From the NCBI RefSeq assembly GCF_034387475.1, contig NZ_JAXCIL010000001.1:1054001-1118000 (forward strand): 64,000 nt of DNA, in the 5' to 3' direction. The notes beneath the pieces were generated by a model. It ran no database searches. It saw nothing but the letters and a program-made list of their open reading frames with translations, and was not told the origin of the DNA. Below are positions 43,146-54,053 of the stretch, in pieces. How positions within the stretch are numbered: position 1 is the first letter of the stretch; each line of letters opens with the position of its first letter. The translations under genes and the position numbers were made by a program. The DNA comes from Pseudomonas sp. Teo4 (GTDB taxonomy: Bacteria > Pseudomonadota > Gammaproteobacteria > Pseudomonadales > Pseudomonadaceae).

Positions 43146-44072
43146 TCAGGGTTTGCGAATCGGCTCGCGCGCCGCCTTGCGCAGGCTCTCCAGCAGGTCC
43201 AGCACCGCCCCTTCGATATGCGGCTCGTCCCGCCAGCACATGCCGATAGAGCCTTCCGCCTCCAGCTCGAAGTCCAGCCGCCGCAGCAAGCCGCGCCCGT
43301 GGAAGTGCTCGGCCACCCGCCCGGAGGCCACCGACAGCATGTCGCTGTTCTGCATCAGCCACAGGTTGGCCATCAGCGATGACGACTCGATCCGGCAGGG
43401 CAGCGGCTTGCGCCCGGCGTTGCTCAAGGCGGTGTCCAGGCGGTTGCGGATGGGTGTCGCCGGCGGCCACAACACCCAGTCGTACTGGTACAGGTCGTCC
43501 CAGCCAAGGCCGCTGCGTTGGGCCAAGGGGTGGTCGGGCCGGGCCACCACCTGCATCGGTTCGCGAAACAGCATCTCGCTGTTCAGGGCCTGGCTCGGCT
43601 GGTAGTTGTCGACGCGCCCGACCACCACATCCAGCTGGCCCAGCCGCAGGCGTTCGAGCAGCACGTTCATGGTGCTTTCCTGCAGGGAAATCTGCGCTTT
43701 GGGGTGCTGCTCCAGGTAATACAGGATGGCATCGGGCACCAGGCTGGGCGCCGAAGCGGGTGAGGTGCCGATGGCCACATTGGGCGTGTTGCCTTCGCGC
43801 AGGGCGTCGAGGCTGCCCTGTGCGCGCTCCATTTCGCTGAGGATGCGCCGCGCGTGGTTGATCAGCAGGGTGCCTTCGGCGGTCGGACGCAGGCCGCGGG
43901 CATGGCGTTCGAACAGCAGGGCGCCGGCGTCTTCTTCGAGGTCCTTGAGGAATTTCGACAGCCCCGGCTGGGTGGTGTAGGCCAGCCGTGCGGTGTCACT
44001 GAGGTTACCGGTTTCGGCCAGCATCACCAGCAGTTGCAAGTGGCGCGGGCGCAGGCGGCGGGTCCAGTGCAT
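43146..44072 (-). CDS. LysR-family regulator of the gentisate operon
   Basis: 308 residues. A winged helix-turn-helix (LSDTARLAYTTQPGLSKFLKDLE) is followed by a LysR effector domain. ATG 44072 has GGGAG 8 bases upstream; a start at 44090 is possible. It is divergent from the gentisate dioxygenase gene. An inverted repeat at 44111-44129 in the 138-base gap is its likely binding site. The inducer is probably 3-hydroxybenzoate or gentisate, by context. Confidence 0.88.
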   Translation of the reverse strand: MHWTRRLRPRHLQLLVMLAETGNLSDTARLAYTTQPGLSKFLKDLEEDAGALLFERHARGLRPTAEGTLLINHARRILSEMERAQGSLDALREGNTPNVAIGTSPASAPSLVPDAILYYLEQHPKAQISLQESTMNVLLERLRLGQLDVVVGRVDNYQPSQALNSEMLFREPMQVVARPDHPLAQRSGLGWDDLYQYDWVLWPPATPIRNRLDTALSNAGRKPLPCRIESSSLMANLWLMQNSDMLSVASGRVAEHFHGRGLLRRLDFELEAEGSIGMCWRDEPHIEGAVLDLLESLRKAAREPIRKP

Positions 44073-44110
44073 GGCGGGGTCTCCCATCATCTTTCAGGTA
44101 TGAGTGCATA

Positions 44111-44129
44111 AGAAAATATCATTTTTTCT
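44111..44129. promoter_or_regulatory. LysR-type operator candidate
   Basis: AGAAAA-N7-TTTTCT forms a 19-bp interrupted palindrome in an AT-rich stretch between the LysR gene and the gentisate operon. Confidence 0.5.
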
Positions 44130-44210
44130 GTATGGCTTGTGGGCGTTTAATCGAGTGGACAACGGGGGCTGCCACCGCCACCCCTTTCACAGCCCACCAC
44201 AGGTGAAGCG

Positions 44211-45266
44211 ATGAATAACAACGACAACATCGGCAAGGCCCGCGCCGACTTCTATCAACGGATCGACAACCAGGCGCTGTTCCCGCTGTGGGAGCAACTG
44301 CACAACCTGGTGCCGGCCAAGCCCACCACCGAGTGCGTGCCCGCGCTCTGGCGCTTCAGCGAAGTGCGGCCGTACCTGATGGAAGCCGGTCAGCTGATCA
44401 GCGCCGAAGAGGCCGTGCGCCGCGTGCTGGTGCTGGAGAACCCTGGCATCCGTGGCCAAGCCTCGATCACCCCGAGCCTGTACGCCGGCCTGCAGCTGAT
44501 TCTGCCGGGCGAGATCGCCCCCAGCCATCGCCACAGCCAGTCTGCCCTGCGTTTCGTCGTCGATGGCCGCGGCGCCTACACCGCGGTGGACGGCGAGCGC
44601 ACCACCATGCAGCCGGGCGACTTCATCATCACCCCGTCCTGGACTTGGCACGACCATGGCAACCCGAGCGAAGCCGAAGGAGGCGAGCCGGTGATCTGGC
44701 TCGACGGGCTGGACATTCCCACCGTGCGTTTCTACGGCGCAGGCTTTGCCGAGAACTACCCCGAAGCGGTACAGCCGGTCAGCCGCCCGGAAGGCAACAG
44801 CCTGGCCCGTTACGGCGCCAACATGCTGCCGCTGCGCCATGAAGTGCATGACGCCACGTCGCCGATCTTCAGCTACCCCTACGAGCGCACCCGCGAAGCG
44901 CTGGCAACCCTGGAGCGCCACGGCGAAGTGGATGCCTGGGATGGCGTGAAGCTGCGCTACGTCAACCCGGCCACTGGCGGCTGGGCGATGCCAACCATCG
45001 GCACCTGCATGCAACTGCTGCCGCGCGGCTTCGTCGGCAAGACCGCCCGCTGCACCGACGCCACCGTGTACTCGGTGGTCGAAGGGCGGGGCCGCGCCAT
45101 CATCGGTGGGCAAACCTTCCATTTCGAGCCCAAGGACACCTTCGTGGTGCCGAGCTGGGCTGGGTTGAGCCTGCAAGCCGACGACGAGTGCGTGCTGTTC
45201 AGCTATTCCGACCGGCCCGTCCAGCAAGCCCTGGGGCTGCTGCGTGAAGCCCGCGAAAACCATTGA
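44211..45266 (+). CDS. Gentisate 1,2-dioxygenase
   Basis: 351 residues in a bicupin fold. The iron ligands of the first cupin are visible as H106 and H108 (PSHRHSQ) and H147 or H149 (TWHDHG). It opens the gentisate ring between the carboxyl and hydroxyl carbons to maleylpyruvate. It is first in an operon that encodes all remaining steps to pyruvate and fumarate. Confidence 0.95.
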   Translation: MNNNDNIGKARADFYQRIDNQALFPLWEQLHNLVPAKPTTECVPALWRFSEVRPYLMEAGQLISAEEAVRRVLVLENPGIRGQASITPSLYAGLQLILPGEIAPSHRHSQSALRFVVDGRGAYTAVDGERTTMQPGDFIITPSWTWHDHGNPSEAEGGEPVIWLDGLDIPTVRFYGAGFAENYPEAVQPVSRPEGNSLARYGANMLPLRHEVHDATSPIFSYPYERTREALATLERHGEVDAWDGVKLRYVNPATGGWAMPTIGTCMQLLPRGFVGKTARCTDATVYSVVEGRGRAIIGGQTFHFEPKDTFVVPSWAGLSLQADDECVLFSYSDRPVQQALGLLREARENH

Positions 45267-45283
45267 TCCAAGGAACCCCTGCC

Positions 45284-45982
45284 ATGACTTACCTGTTCGA
45301 ACCTGCCGCCACCACTTGCCTGCCGATTGCCGGTAGCGACCAGCAATTCCCTGTCCGCCGCGTGTACTGCGTGGGCCGCAACTACGCCGCCCATGCCCGT
45401 GAGATGGGCTTCGACCCTGACCGCGAGCCGCCGTTCTTCTTCTGCAAACCGGCCGATGCAGTGGTCGCGGTGGGCGACGGCCAGACCCTGGAGCTGCCGT
45501 ACCCGGCCGAGACCAGCAACTACCACTACGAGATCGAACTGGTTGCCGCTATCGGCAAGGGCGGCCGTGACATTCCTCTGGAACAGGCCAACGAGCACGT
45601 CTTCGGTTATGCCGTCGGCCTGGACATGACCCGCCGCGACCTGCAGATGAAGATGCGCGAGATGGGCCGCCCATGGGAAATCGGCAAGGCGTTCGACGCT
45701 TCCGCGCCAATTGCCCCGCTGTACCCGGCCAGCCAGGTCGGCCACCCCGCGCAGGCCGGTATCTGGCTGCAGGTCGAAGGCCAGGACCGTCAGCGCAGCG
45801 ACATCGACAAGCTGATCTGGTCGGTGCCGGAAACCATCGCCTACCTGTCGCGCTTCTTCGAGTTGCAGCCAGGTGACCTGATCATGACCGGCACGCCCGA
45901 AGGGGTCGGCCCGGTGGTGGCCGGCGAGCTGATGGTTGGCGGCGTCGATGGCCTGGGCGAGATTCGCGTGCGCGTCATCTGA
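45284..45982 (+). CDS. Fumarylpyruvate hydrolase
   Basis: 232 residues of the FAH family. Metal ligands lie in [10 protein letters not shown] and the second acidic motif around [10 protein letters not shown]. The C-terminus shows [15 protein letters not shown]. It cleaves fumarylpyruvate to fumarate and pyruvate, the last step of the gentisate route (NagK-like). AAGGAA precedes ATG 45284. Confidence 0.93.
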   Translation: MTYLFEPAATTCLPIAGSDQQFPVRRVYCVGRNYAAHAREMGFDPDREPPFFFCKPADAVVAVGDGQTLELPYPAETSNYHYEIELVAAIGKGGRDIPLEQANEHVFGYAVGLDMTRRDLQMKMREMGRPWEIGKAFDASAPIAPLYPASQVGHPAQAGIWLQVEGQDRQRSDIDKLIWSVPETIAYLSRFFELQPGDLIMTGTPEGVGPVVAGELMVGGVDGLGEIRVRVI

Positions 45983-46064
45983 TTGGCCAGGGCCGGCGCA
46001 TCCGGCCCTTGCTCCCGGTTTTACACGAGGCCTGCGCCTGTGCGCCGGTCCGGAGGTTTCGCCC

Positions 46065-47417
46065 ATGTCTTCCACCGACAAAAACAACACAGTGGATGTA
46101 CAAGCTTTCATCGACAGCCAGCCAGTCAGTGCCTTCCAGTGGCGCATCCTGCTGTTGTGTTTTCTGGTCACGGCCATCGACGGCCTGGACACCGCTGCCA
46201 TCGGTTTCATCGCCCCGGCCTTGCGTGAGAGCTGGCAGATCGGCGCCGCCGACCTCGCCCCGGTGCTGGGGGCGGCACTGATCGGCCTGATGCTCGGCGC
46301 GTTCATGGCAGGCCCCTTGGCCGACCGCTTTGGTCGCAAGCGTGTGCTGCTGCTGTCGGTTGCCTGTTTCGGCACTTTCAGCCTGGCCGCCGCATTCGCC
46401 CAGGACCTGCACAGCCTCGCCCTGTTGCGCTTGCTGACCGGCCTGGGCCTGGGTGGTGCGATGCCCAACGCCATCACCCTGACGTCCGAATACTGCCCGC
46501 AACGTCGCCGCTCGCTGATGGTCACCGGCATGTTCTGCGGTTTCACCCTGGGCTCGGCCTTGGGCGGTGTGGTGGCGGCGCAGTTACTGCCGTTGTTCGG
46601 CTGGCGCAGCGTGTTGCTGCTGGGCGGGTTGCTGCCGTTGGTGTTGTTGCCGGTGCTGATGCTGTTGCTGCCCGAGTCGGTGCGCTTCTGGGCGCGGCGC
46701 GACCCGCGTGATCCGCGTGCGCTGGCGACCCTGCAACGCATTGGCAGCTTGCCGGCAGGCTGCCAGGGGCTGCGTCTCGAAGAGACGGTCGAGGGGCACT
46801 CGCCTGTACGGCAGATTCTTTCCGCGCCCCTGCGTCGCGGCACCCTGGCACTGTGGCTGGCGTTCTTCATGAGCCTGCTGATCATCTACGGCATGACCAA
46901 CTGGCTGCCGCTGCTGGTCAAGGACACCGGGCTGAGCTTGAGCCAGGCAGCGCTGATCAGCGCACTGTTCCAGATCGGCGGCACCGTCGGCGCCCTGTGC
47001 CTGGGGGCGGCCATGGATCGCTTCGAACCGCACCGGGTGCTGGTACTGGCCTTGCTGGGTGGCGCGGCCTGCCTGTACGCCATCGGCCAGAGCCACGGCG
47101 ACTACCTGTGGCTGGGGCTGAGCGTGGCCGGCATGGGCTTTTGCATCAGTGGCTCGCAAGTCGGCGCCAATGCCCTGGCCGCGGCGTACTACCCCACCAG
47201 CAGCCGCGCCACGGGCGTGAGCTGGGCCCATGGGGTAGGGCGCATTGGTTCGGTCTGCGGCACGTTCGGCGGCGCACTGCTGATGGATGCCGGGCTGTCC
47301 TTCGAGGCGCTGTTCGCTGTGCTGATGCTGCCCGCCGTGCTGGCCGCCGCAGCGATCTTCTTCAAACGTGCACGGCAGGCCAGCGCGCTGCCCGCCAACA
47401 CCCACATCACGCTCTGA
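46065..47417 (+). CDS. Aromatic acid:H+ symporter (AAHS family)
   Basis: 450 residues with twelve helices. The AAHS signature DGLDTAAIGFIAPAL in helix 1 and GPLADRFGRKRVLLLS in the first loop match PcaK/BenK/MhbT-type transporters. GGAGG precedes ATG 46065. Its place inside the gentisate operon points to 3-hydroxybenzoate or gentisate as the cargo. Confidence 0.9.
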   Translation: MSSTDKNNTVDVQAFIDSQPVSAFQWRILLLCFLVTAIDGLDTAAIGFIAPALRESWQIGAADLAPVLGAALIGLMLGAFMAGPLADRFGRKRVLLLSVACFGTFSLAAAFAQDLHSLALLRLLTGLGLGGAMPNAITLTSEYCPQRRRSLMVTGMFCGFTLGSALGGVVAAQLLPLFGWRSVLLLGGLLPLVLLPVLMLLLPESVRFWARRDPRDPRALATLQRIGSLPAGCQGLRLEETVEGHSPVRQILSAPLRRGTLALWLAFFMSLLIIYGMTNWLPLLVKDTGLSLSQAALISALFQIGGTVGALCLGAAMDRFEPHRVLVLALLGGAACLYAIGQSHGDYLWLGLSVAGMGFCISGSQVGANALAAAYYPTSSRATGVSWAHGVGRIGSVCGTFGGALLMDAGLSFEALFAVLMLPAVLAAAAIFFKRARQASALPANTHITL

Positions 47418-47435
47418 TCGAGCAGGAAATCCGCC

Positions 47436-48077
47436 ATGCAGCTCTACAGTTTCTTCAACAGTTCCACCTCGTACCGGGTGCGTATCGCCCTGGCGCTCAA
47501 GGGCCTGGAGGTGGACTACCACGGCGTCAACCTGCGCGCCGGCGAGCAGCGCCAGCCCCAGCACCGTGAACTCAGCCCGATTGGCGGCGTGCCGGTGCTG
47601 GTGCGTGACGATGGCATCAGCCTGACCCAGTCGCTGGCCATCATCGATTACCTGGACGGCCTGTACCCCCAGGCTCCGCTGCTGCCCAGCGAGCCGCTGC
47701 TGCGGGCGCGGGTGCTGGAAGTGGCCCAGTTGATCGCCTGCGATATTCACCCGCTGAACAACGTGCGCGTGCTCGGTTACCTGCAGCGGGTGCTGGAAGT
47801 CAGCGCCGAGGAAAAAGACCGTTGGTACGCGCACTGGGTCGCCGAAGGCCTGGCGGCGCTGGAAGCCCTGCTGCAGCGTCATCGCTACGGCCCGTATTGC
47901 TTCGGCGACACGCCAACGCTTGCCGACTGCTGCCTGGTGCCTCAGGTGGCCAATGCCGAACGCATGGGCTGCGACCTGACGGCGTATCCGAGGGTCATGG
48001 CGGTGTACGACCACTGCCAGTCGCAACCCGCTTTCCAGCGCGCCGCCCCAGGCCGCCAACCCGATTTCATTCAATAA
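47436..48077 (+). CDS. Maleylpyruvate isomerase (zeta-class GST)
   Basis: 213 residues of the glutathione transferase zeta class with the active-site motif FFNSSTSYRVRIAL. It isomerises maleylpyruvate to fumarylpyruvate with glutathione (NagL-like). A maleylacetoacetate isomerase would look very similar; the operon context decides for maleylpyruvate. Confidence 0.9.
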   Translation: MQLYSFFNSSTSYRVRIALALKGLEVDYHGVNLRAGEQRQPQHRELSPIGGVPVLVRDDGISLTQSLAIIDYLDGLYPQAPLLPSEPLLRARVLEVAQLIACDIHPLNNVRVLGYLQRVLEVSAEEKDRWYAHWVAEGLAALEALLQRHRYGPYCFGDTPTLADCCLVPQVANAERMGCDLTAYPRVMAVYDHCQSQPAFQRAAPGRQPDFIQ

Positions 48078-48115
48078 GAAACGCAGGCCCCCGTACCTGC
48101 ACGGAGATCCAGACC

Positions 48116-49309
48116 ATGACTGCCCAACAACAAAAAATCATCATCGTCGGTGGTGGCATTGGCGGCCTTGCAGCCGCCCAGGCCCTGACTGCCCAAGGCA
48201 TCCAGGTGCTGCTGCTGGAACAGGCCGACCATATCGGCGAGATCGGCGCCGGCATCCAGCTTGGCCCGAACGCCTATGCGGCGCTCGATGCGCTGGGCGT
48301 CGGTGAAGCAGCGCGCAACCGTTCGGTGTTCACCGACCACCTGATCATGATGGACGCCATCGACGCCCATGAAGTGGCGCGGATCGAAGTTGGCGAGCGT
48401 TTCCGTCAGCGCTTTGGCAACCCCTATGGGGTGATTCACCGTGCCGACATCCACCTGTCGATTCTCGAGGCAGTTCAGCAGAACCCGTTGATCCGCTTCC
48501 AGACCTCCACCCATATCGCCAGCATGGAAATGGATGACCAGGGTGTGACGCTGACCGACAGCAAGGGCAACCAGTACCAGGCCGATGCGGTGATTGGCTG
48601 CGACGGGGTCAAGTCGGTAGTCCGCGAGCGCATGATCGGTGACGCGGCGCGGGTGACCGGGCATGTGGTGTACCGCGCGGTGGTGGATGCCGAAAACATG
48701 CCCGAAGACCTGCGCGTCAATGCGCCTATGCTGTGGGCCGGCCCGCGTTGCCACCTGGTGCACTACCCGCTGCGCGGTGGCAAGCAGTACAACCTGGTGG
48801 TGACCTTCCACAGCCGCAACGAAGAGCAGTGGGGCGTGACCGAAGGCAGCAAGGAGGAAGTGCTGTCGTACTTCGAAGGCATCCACGAGCGCCCACGGCA
48901 GATGCTCGATCGGCCAACCTCCTGGCGCCGCTGGGCCACGGCCGACCGTGACCCGGTGGAGCACTGGGGAGAAGGGCGGGCAACGCTGCTTGGCGATGCT
49001 GCCCACCCGATGACCCAGTACCTGGCCCAGGGTGCCTGTATGGCGTTGGAAGATGCTGTGGTGCTGGGGCAGGCAGTGAAGGCCTGTGAGCATGACCTGC
49101 AGGCAGCGTTCCGCCTCTACGAGTCGATTCGCATACCACGCACCGCGCGGGTGCTGTGGTCGGCCCGCGAGATGGGTCGTCTGTACCATGCCAAAGGGGT
49201 TGAACGCCTGGTGCGCAACCAGCTGTGGGAAGGGCGTGGCCAGGAGCAGTTCTATGATGCGGTGCAGTGGTTGTACGGCTGGAACATCGACAACTGCATG
49301 AAGCGCTGA
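48116..49309 (+). CDS. 3-Hydroxybenzoate 6-hydroxylase
   Basis: 397 residues, a single-component FAD monooxygenase. The Rossmann motif VGGGIGGL lies at residues 11-18, a DG motif in IGCDGVKSVVRE, and the second FAD motif LLGDAAHPMTQYLAQG near 290-305. It converts 3-hydroxybenzoate to gentisate with NADH. Salicylate 1-hydroxylases are similar, but the gentisate operon supports this call. An ACGGAG ribosome site precedes ATG 48116. Confidence 0.9.
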   Translation: MTAQQQKIIIVGGGIGGLAAAQALTAQGIQVLLLEQADHIGEIGAGIQLGPNAYAALDALGVGEAARNRSVFTDHLIMMDAIDAHEVARIEVGERFRQRFGNPYGVIHRADIHLSILEAVQQNPLIRFQTSTHIASMEMDDQGVTLTDSKGNQYQADAVIGCDGVKSVVRERMIGDAARVTGHVVYRAVVDAENMPEDLRVNAPMLWAGPRCHLVHYPLRGGKQYNLVVTFHSRNEEQWGVTEGSKEEVLSYFEGIHERPRQMLDRPTSWRRWATADRDPVEHWGEGRATLLGDAAHPMTQYLAQGACMALEDAVVLGQAVKACEHDLQAAFRLYESIRIPRTARVLWSAREMGRLYHAKGVERLVRNQLWEGRGQEQFYDAVQWLYGWNIDNCMKR

Positions 49310-49323
49310 GGCAGTACCGGCCG

Positions 49324-49407
49324 CTTCGCGGGCAAACCCGCCCTTACAGGTATCTCGCTACCTTCAATGGCAACGCAGCACCTGTGGGAGCGGGTTTACC
49401 CGCGAAG
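49324..49407. repeat. REP palindrome pair
   Basis: CTTCGCGGGCAAACCCGCCC (from 49324) and GCGGGTTTACCCGCGAAG (to 49407) are inverted REP units between the converging gentisate operon and mhpR. They may also end transcription from both sides. Confidence 0.8.
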
Positions 49408-49432
49408 AGGCCAGACCTGCCAGGGCATCCTC

Positions 49433-50227
49433 TCAAGCGTCGACCCCCAACAGTTCATCGATCTTCCCGGCGAAGCGCTGCAACGCCGGCAAGTACTTCT
49501 GCGCGGCCTGCTCGATGCTCATCGCTTTGCCCACATAGACCAGGTTCAAGCACCCCAGCAGGCGCTCGCCCGCGTGCAACGGCACGGCGATGGATGCTGT
49601 CTTCTCTTCCTGGTTCCAGCCCATGAAATTCTCCGCATAACCCCTGTGGCGCACTTTGCGCAGCAGGTTGTCGAGCGTCACCGGGTCCCGTGCCAGGCGG
49701 TACTCGGGCCCCTCACGGCTGGCTAGCAGGGCAATTACCTGCTCACGCTCGGCATCGGCGCAAAATGCCAGGTAAGCCAGCCCGGTGGCCGTTTCCAGCA
49801 ACGGCAGGCGGCGCCCGACCATGGAGCGGTGGAACGACAGGCGGCTGAAGCGGTGGGTGGTTTCGCGCACCACCATGGCATCGACATCGAATGTGCTGAT
49901 ATCGGTCGGCCACACCACTTCCTGCAACAGCTCGGCCAGCAATGGCGCGGCGGTGGCGCTGATCCACTGCTCGTCGCGGAACCCTTCGCTCAGCTCGCGC
50001 ACCTTGAGGGTCAGGCGGAAGCTGTCGTCGGAGTCGCTGCGCCTTACGTAGCCTTCCTCCTGCAGCGTTTCCAGCAGCCGACGCACGGTGGTGCGATGCA
50101 GCCCTGTAAGTTCTGCCAGGCGAGTGGGGCTGGCGCCGCCGTCCAGGCGGTTCAGGGCATTGAGCAGCGCCAGGCCACGGGTCAGGCCGCGCACGGTCTT
50201 GTAATCGGAGTCACGGTCAATGTTCAT
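49433..50227 (-). CDS. mhpR: IclR-family regulator (MhpR-like)
   Basis: 264 residues. A winged helix-turn-helix (PTRLAELTGLHRTTVRRLLETL) is followed by an IclR effector domain. ATG 50227 was chosen; the frame upstream to 50293 lacks conservation. It is divergent from mhpA, as MhpR is from the mhp operon, where it activates with 3-(3-hydroxyphenyl)propionate as inducer. Confidence 0.9.
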   Translation of the reverse strand: MNIDRDSDYKTVRGLTRGLALLNALNRLDGGASPTRLAELTGLHRTTVRRLLETLQEEGYVRRSDSDDSFRLTLKVRELSEGFRDEQWISATAAPLLAELLQEVVWPTDISTFDVDAMVVRETTHRFSRLSFHRSMVGRRLPLLETATGLAYLAFCADAEREQVIALLASREGPEYRLARDPVTLDNLLRKVRHRGYAENFMGWNQEEKTASIAVPLHAGERLLGCLNLVYVGKAMSIEQAAQKYLPALQRFAGKIDELLGVDA

Positions 50228-50541
50228 AAAAACCTTTATAAAACAATGATGTGCACATAGTGCGCGGTGCGGCGGTTTTTCATTGTAGGGCAATCGGCGC
50301 CATTCCTATACTCGGCGCAACAACTACAAATGCCCTGACAGGGGAACACAAAATGCACCATGCCTGCCTGCCGTCCTTACCCAGTACCTGCGTCTTCTCA
50401 CCCCGAAGCGTAGCGACGCTCCGCTAGACCCCGAACCAGCCAAAACGCCCATTCACCGACTTGCGCCTGCCTGCGCGAGGACGGCATCGGCTTGCCTGCA
50501 GGTTTCCCGGGCGCCGTCGGGCCGTGTCGAGGATTACAACA
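50228..50541. promoter_or_regulatory. mhpR-mhpA divergent promoter region
   Basis: This 314-base gap holds the divergent promoters. TGTGCACA at 50250-50257, followed by TAGTGCGC, is palindromic and resembles the GGTGCAC core of the E. coli MhpR operator, so it is a candidate IclR-type site. No gene was seen. Confidence 0.45.
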
Positions 50542-52209
50542 ATGAACACGCCACATCCAGATCACATTCAGGCCGACTACACCGCAGACGTGGTGGTCAT
50601 CGGTGCCGGCCCGGTAGGCCTTGCGATTGCCAATTACCTGGGCCAGGCCGGTGTGCAGGTCTTGCAGATCGAGAAGCTCGACCAGCTGATCGACTACCCA
50701 CGCGCCATCGGCATCGATGACGAATCGCTGCGCACCGTGCAGGCCATTGGCCTGGTCGAACAGGTACTGCCACACACCACGCCGTGGCATGCCATGCGCT
50801 TTCTGACCCCCAAGGGCCGCTGCTTCGCCGACATCCAGCCGATGACCGACGAGTTCGGTTGGTCGCGGCGCAACGCGTTCATCCAGCCCCAGGTCGATGC
50901 CGTGCTGTACAAGGGCCTGGCGCGCTTTGCCAATGTGCGCACGCTGTTCTCCCGCGATGTGGTGGAGTTCCGCCAGGACGAGCAGGGCGTAAGCCTGCGC
51001 ATGACCGCAGCCGAGGGCCGCGAAGAAACCGTGCGGGCGCGCTACCTGGTGGCGTGCGACGGCGGCAACAGCCTGATTCGCCGCACCCTGGGCGTGAGCT
51101 TCGAAGGCAAGACCGCGCCCAACCAGTGGATCGTCATCGACATCGCCAACGACCCGCTCGGCACCCCCAACGTGTACCTGTGCTGCGACCCGGTGCGCCC
51201 CTATGTGTCCGCCGCGCTGCCCCATGGCGTACGCCGCTTCGAGTTCATGGTGATGCCGGGCGAAACCGAAGAGGAACTGGGCAAGCCCGAGAACATGCGC
51301 AAGCTGCTGGCCAAGGTGCTGCCGGACCCGGACCGCGTCGAGCTGATCCGCAAGCGTGTGTACACCCACAACGCCCGCCTGGCCGGGCAGTTCCGGGTCA
51401 AGCGCGTGCTGTTGGCTGGCGATGCGGCGCACATCATGCCGGTGTGGCAGGGCCAGGGTTACAACAGCGGCATGCGCGATGCCAGCAACCTGGGTTGGAA
51501 ACTGGCCCTGGTGGCCAAGGGGCTGGCCGGCGAGGCGCTGCTCGACACCTACGAGCAGGAACGCCGCGACCATGCCAAGGCGATGATCGACCTGTCGGTG
51601 CTAGCTGGCCATGTGCTGGCACCGCCCAAGCGTTGGCAGGGCGCGTTGCGTGACGGTGTGTCCTGGGCGCTGAACTACCTGCCGGCGGTCAAGCGTTACT
51701 TTCTCGAAATGCGCTTCAAGCCGATGCCGCAGTACGCCAAGGGTGCTCTGGTGGCCGAGGAAGGCGTCAAGGCCTCGCCGGTGGGGCGCATGTTCATCCA
51801 GCCCAAGGTGATTACCGAAACCGGCCAGACCCAGCTGCTGGACGACGTGATTGGCAGCCACTTCGCCTTCATTGCCTGGGGCAACGACCCGCTGTGGGGC
51901 TTGAGCGCTGCTCAGGTCGAGGCGTGGCGCGCGTTGGGCGCACGTTTCATTCAGGTGCTGCCTGAAGTGCAGCTCAAGGCTGGCCGCGAAGTGCCGGACG
52001 GAGTGATCCGCGTGGGCGACAGCACCGGCCGCCTGAAGGAATGGTTTGGCCGTTACCCCGTGTCCATCGCCGTGTTGCGGCCAGACCGCTTCGTCGGTGC
52101 CGTGGCCATCCCGCAGACCATCGGCAAGGCCAGCGACGCACTGCTCAGGGCGCTTGCCGCCCAGCCGCAGGCCAACCAGCAGGCGCCGCTGGCGTCCAAG
52201 GTGGCCTGA
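50542..52209 (+). CDS. mhpA: 3-(3-Hydroxyphenyl)propionate hydroxylase
   Basis: 555 residues. A FAD monooxygenase with the motif VIGAGPVGL at residues 19-27, a DG motif ([15 protein letters not shown]) and [14 protein letters not shown] near 293-306. It adds the second hydroxyl group to give 2,3-dihydroxyphenylpropionate. GAGGA precedes ATG 50542. It is the first gene of mhpABCDFE. Confidence 0.94.
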   Translation: MNTPHPDHIQADYTADVVVIGAGPVGLAIANYLGQAGVQVLQIEKLDQLIDYPRAIGIDDESLRTVQAIGLVEQVLPHTTPWHAMRFLTPKGRCFADIQPMTDEFGWSRRNAFIQPQVDAVLYKGLARFANVRTLFSRDVVEFRQDEQGVSLRMTAAEGREETVRARYLVACDGGNSLIRRTLGVSFEGKTAPNQWIVIDIANDPLGTPNVYLCCDPVRPYVSAALPHGVRRFEFMVMPGETEEELGKPENMRKLLAKVLPDPDRVELIRKRVYTHNARLAGQFRVKRVLLAGDAAHIMPVWQGQGYNSGMRDASNLGWKLALVAKGLAGEALLDTYEQERRDHAKAMIDLSVLAGHVLAPPKRWQGALRDGVSWALNYLPAVKRYFLEMRFKPMPQYAKGALVAEEGVKASPVGRMFIQPKVITETGQTQLLDDVIGSHFAFIAWGNDPLWGLSAAQVEAWRALGARFIQVLPEVQLKAGREVPDGVIRVGDSTGRLKEWFGRYPVSIAVLRPDRFVGAVAIPQTIGKASDALLRALAAQPQANQQAPLASKVA

Positions 52210-52210
52210 G

Positions 52211-53155
52211 ATGAGTGCCTACCTGCACTGCCTGTCGCACACACCGCTGGTGGGTTATGTCGACCCACCGCAAGCGTTGCTGGATGAAGTGGACGAAGTG
52301 GTCGCCGCCGCCCGGGCGCGCATCGAAGCCTTCGACCCCGAGCTGGTGGTCCTGTTCGCCCCAGACCACTACAACGGTTTTTTCTACGATGTGATGCCGT
52401 CGTTCTGCATCGGCATGTCGGCCACCGCCATCGGCGACTTCCAGAGCGCCGCTGGCCCATTCGATGTGCCGCGTGATCTCGCCGAAGCTTGCGCCGACGC
52501 GGTGCTCGAAGCGGGCGTGGACGCCGCCGTGTCGTACCGCATGCAGGTCGACCATGGCTTCGCCCAGCCGCTGGAGCTGTTGCTCGGTGGCCTCGACGCC
52601 AAGCCGGTGATCCCGGTGTTCATCAACAGCGTCGCCGTGCCGCTGCCGGGCTTTGCCCGCGCCCGTCTGCTGGGCGAAGCCATTGGCCGATTCGCCCGTG
52701 GCACCGGCAAGCGAGTGCTGTTTCTTGGCTCTGGCGGGCTTTCGCACCAACCGCCGGTGCCGGAGCTGGCCCATGTCGATGCGCGCATGGCCGACCGCCT
52801 GATGGGCAGCGGTCGCAACCTGCCGGCCAACGAGCGCCAGGCCCGCCAGCAGCGGGTGATTTGCGCCGCCGAAGGCTTCGTCCGCGACCAGAACACCCTG
52901 CACCCGCTCAACCCCGCCTGGGACAACCACTTCCTCGACCTGCTGGTGCAGCGCCGTTTCGGCGAGCTCGACGGCATGGCCAATGCCGAGCTGTCGGCGC
53001 TGGCCGGCAAGTCGACCCACGAGGTTAAAACCTGGGTGGCCGCCTTCGCCGCGCTGAGTGCGTTCGGCGACTACCAGGCCAGCGCGCGTTACTACCGGCC
53101 GATCCCTGAGTGGATCGCCGGGTTCGGCTCGCTCAGCGCCCAATCCCTAATTTGA
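52211..53155 (+). CDS. mhpB: 2,3-Dihydroxyphenylpropionate 1,2-dioxygenase
   Basis: 314 residues of the LigB-type extradiol dioxygenase family. The N-terminus [19 protein letters not shown] and the segments [19 protein letters not shown] and [11 protein letters not shown] carry the likely Fe(II) and acid-base histidines. It cleaves the catechol ring in the meta position. The start codon is 1 base after the mhpA stop codon. Confidence 0.95.
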   Translation: MSAYLHCLSHTPLVGYVDPPQALLDEVDEVVAAARARIEAFDPELVVLFAPDHYNGFFYDVMPSFCIGMSATAIGDFQSAAGPFDVPRDLAEACADAVLEAGVDAAVSYRMQVDHGFAQPLELLLGGLDAKPVIPVFINSVAVPLPGFARARLLGEAIGRFARGTGKRVLFLGSGGLSHQPPVPELAHVDARMADRLMGSGRNLPANERQARQQRVICAAEGFVRDQNTLHPLNPAWDNHFLDLLVQRRFGELDGMANAELSALAGKSTHEVKTWVAAFAALSAFGDYQASARYYRPIPEWIAGFGSLSAQSLI

Positions 53156-53174
53156 TGACCGGAGGATTCACGCC

Positions 53175-54038
53175 ATGACCGCTACCCCCATCAGCGAAAC
53201 CGCAAGCAGCCGTTTTGCCCGTATCCGTGAAGGCGAGCTTGACCTGCAACTGCACTACAACGACCTCGGTGACGGCGCCGAAACCGTGGTCATGCTCCAC
53301 GGCTCCGGCCCAGGTGCCAGTGGCTGGGCCAACTTCAACCGCAACCTCGAACCGTTGCTGGTCGCCGGTTACCGCGTGGTGCTCATGGACTGCCCGGGCT
53401 GGAGCAAGAGCGACCCGATTGTCTGCCGTGGCTCACGTTCCGACCTCAATGCCACCGCGCTCAAAGGCTTGCTGGATGTCCTGAGCCTTGAGCGGGTGCA
53501 CATTCTGGGCAATTCCATGGGCGGCCACAGCGCCGTGGCCTTTGCCCTCAACTACCCCGAGCGTGTCGGCAAACTGGTGTTGATGGGCGGCGGTACAGGT
53601 GGCGCCAGCCCGTTCGTGCCAATGCCCACCGAGGGCATCAAGCTGCTCAACGGCCTGTACCGCGAACCGACCATCGACAACCTGAAGAAGATGATGAACG
53701 TCTTCGTCTATGACCCGAGCGACCTGACCGAGGCACTGTTCCAGACCCGCCTGGACAACATGCTCAGCCGCCGCGATCACCTGGACAACTTCGTCGCCAG
53801 CCTTGCCGCCAACCCTCGCCAGTTCCCTGACTTTGGCCCGCGCCTGCACGAAATCCGCGCGCGCAGCCTGATCATCTGGGGCCGCAACGACCGCTTCGTG
53901 CCGATGGATGCCGGCCTGCGCCTGCTGGCCGGTATTCCGGATTCCTCCCTGCACGTGTTCAACAACTGTGGCCACTGGGCCCAGTGGGAACACGCCGACA
54001 CCTTCAACCGCCTGGTGCTGGATTTCCTGCAGCACTGA
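53175..54038 (+). CDS. mhpC: 2-Hydroxy-6-oxonona-2,4-dienedioate hydrolase
   Basis: 287 residues, an alpha/beta hydrolase. The oxyanion motif [11 protein letters not shown], nucleophile S114 in GNSMGG, acid in WGRNDRFVP and His in [10 protein letters not shown] complete the C-C hydrolase set. It splits the meta-cleavage product to succinate and 2-hydroxypenta-2,4-dienoate. Confidence 0.95.
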   Translation: MTATPISETASSRFARIREGELDLQLHYNDLGDGAETVVMLHGSGPGASGWANFNRNLEPLLVAGYRVVLMDCPGWSKSDPIVCRGSRSDLNATALKGLLDVLSLERVHILGNSMGGHSAVAFALNYPERVGKLVLMGGGTGGASPFVPMPTEGIKLLNGLYREPTIDNLKKMMNVFVYDPSDLTEALFQTRLDNMLSRRDHLDNFVASLAANPRQFPDFGPRLHEIRARSLIIWGRNDRFVPMDAGLRLLAGIPDSSLHVFNNCGHWAQWEHADTFNRLVLDFLQH

Positions 54039-54053
54039 CCTGAGGTAGCCCTA

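Noticed and set aside
45203-46885. Long open frame on the - strand over the gentisate operon (about 560 codons)
   Set aside because: It is antisense to clearly recognised fumarylpyruvate hydrolase and transporter genes; long antisense frames are usual in high-GC DNA.
50398-51573. Open frame on the - strand over mhpA
   Set aside because: It is antisense to a well-conserved hydroxylase and begins and ends without signals.
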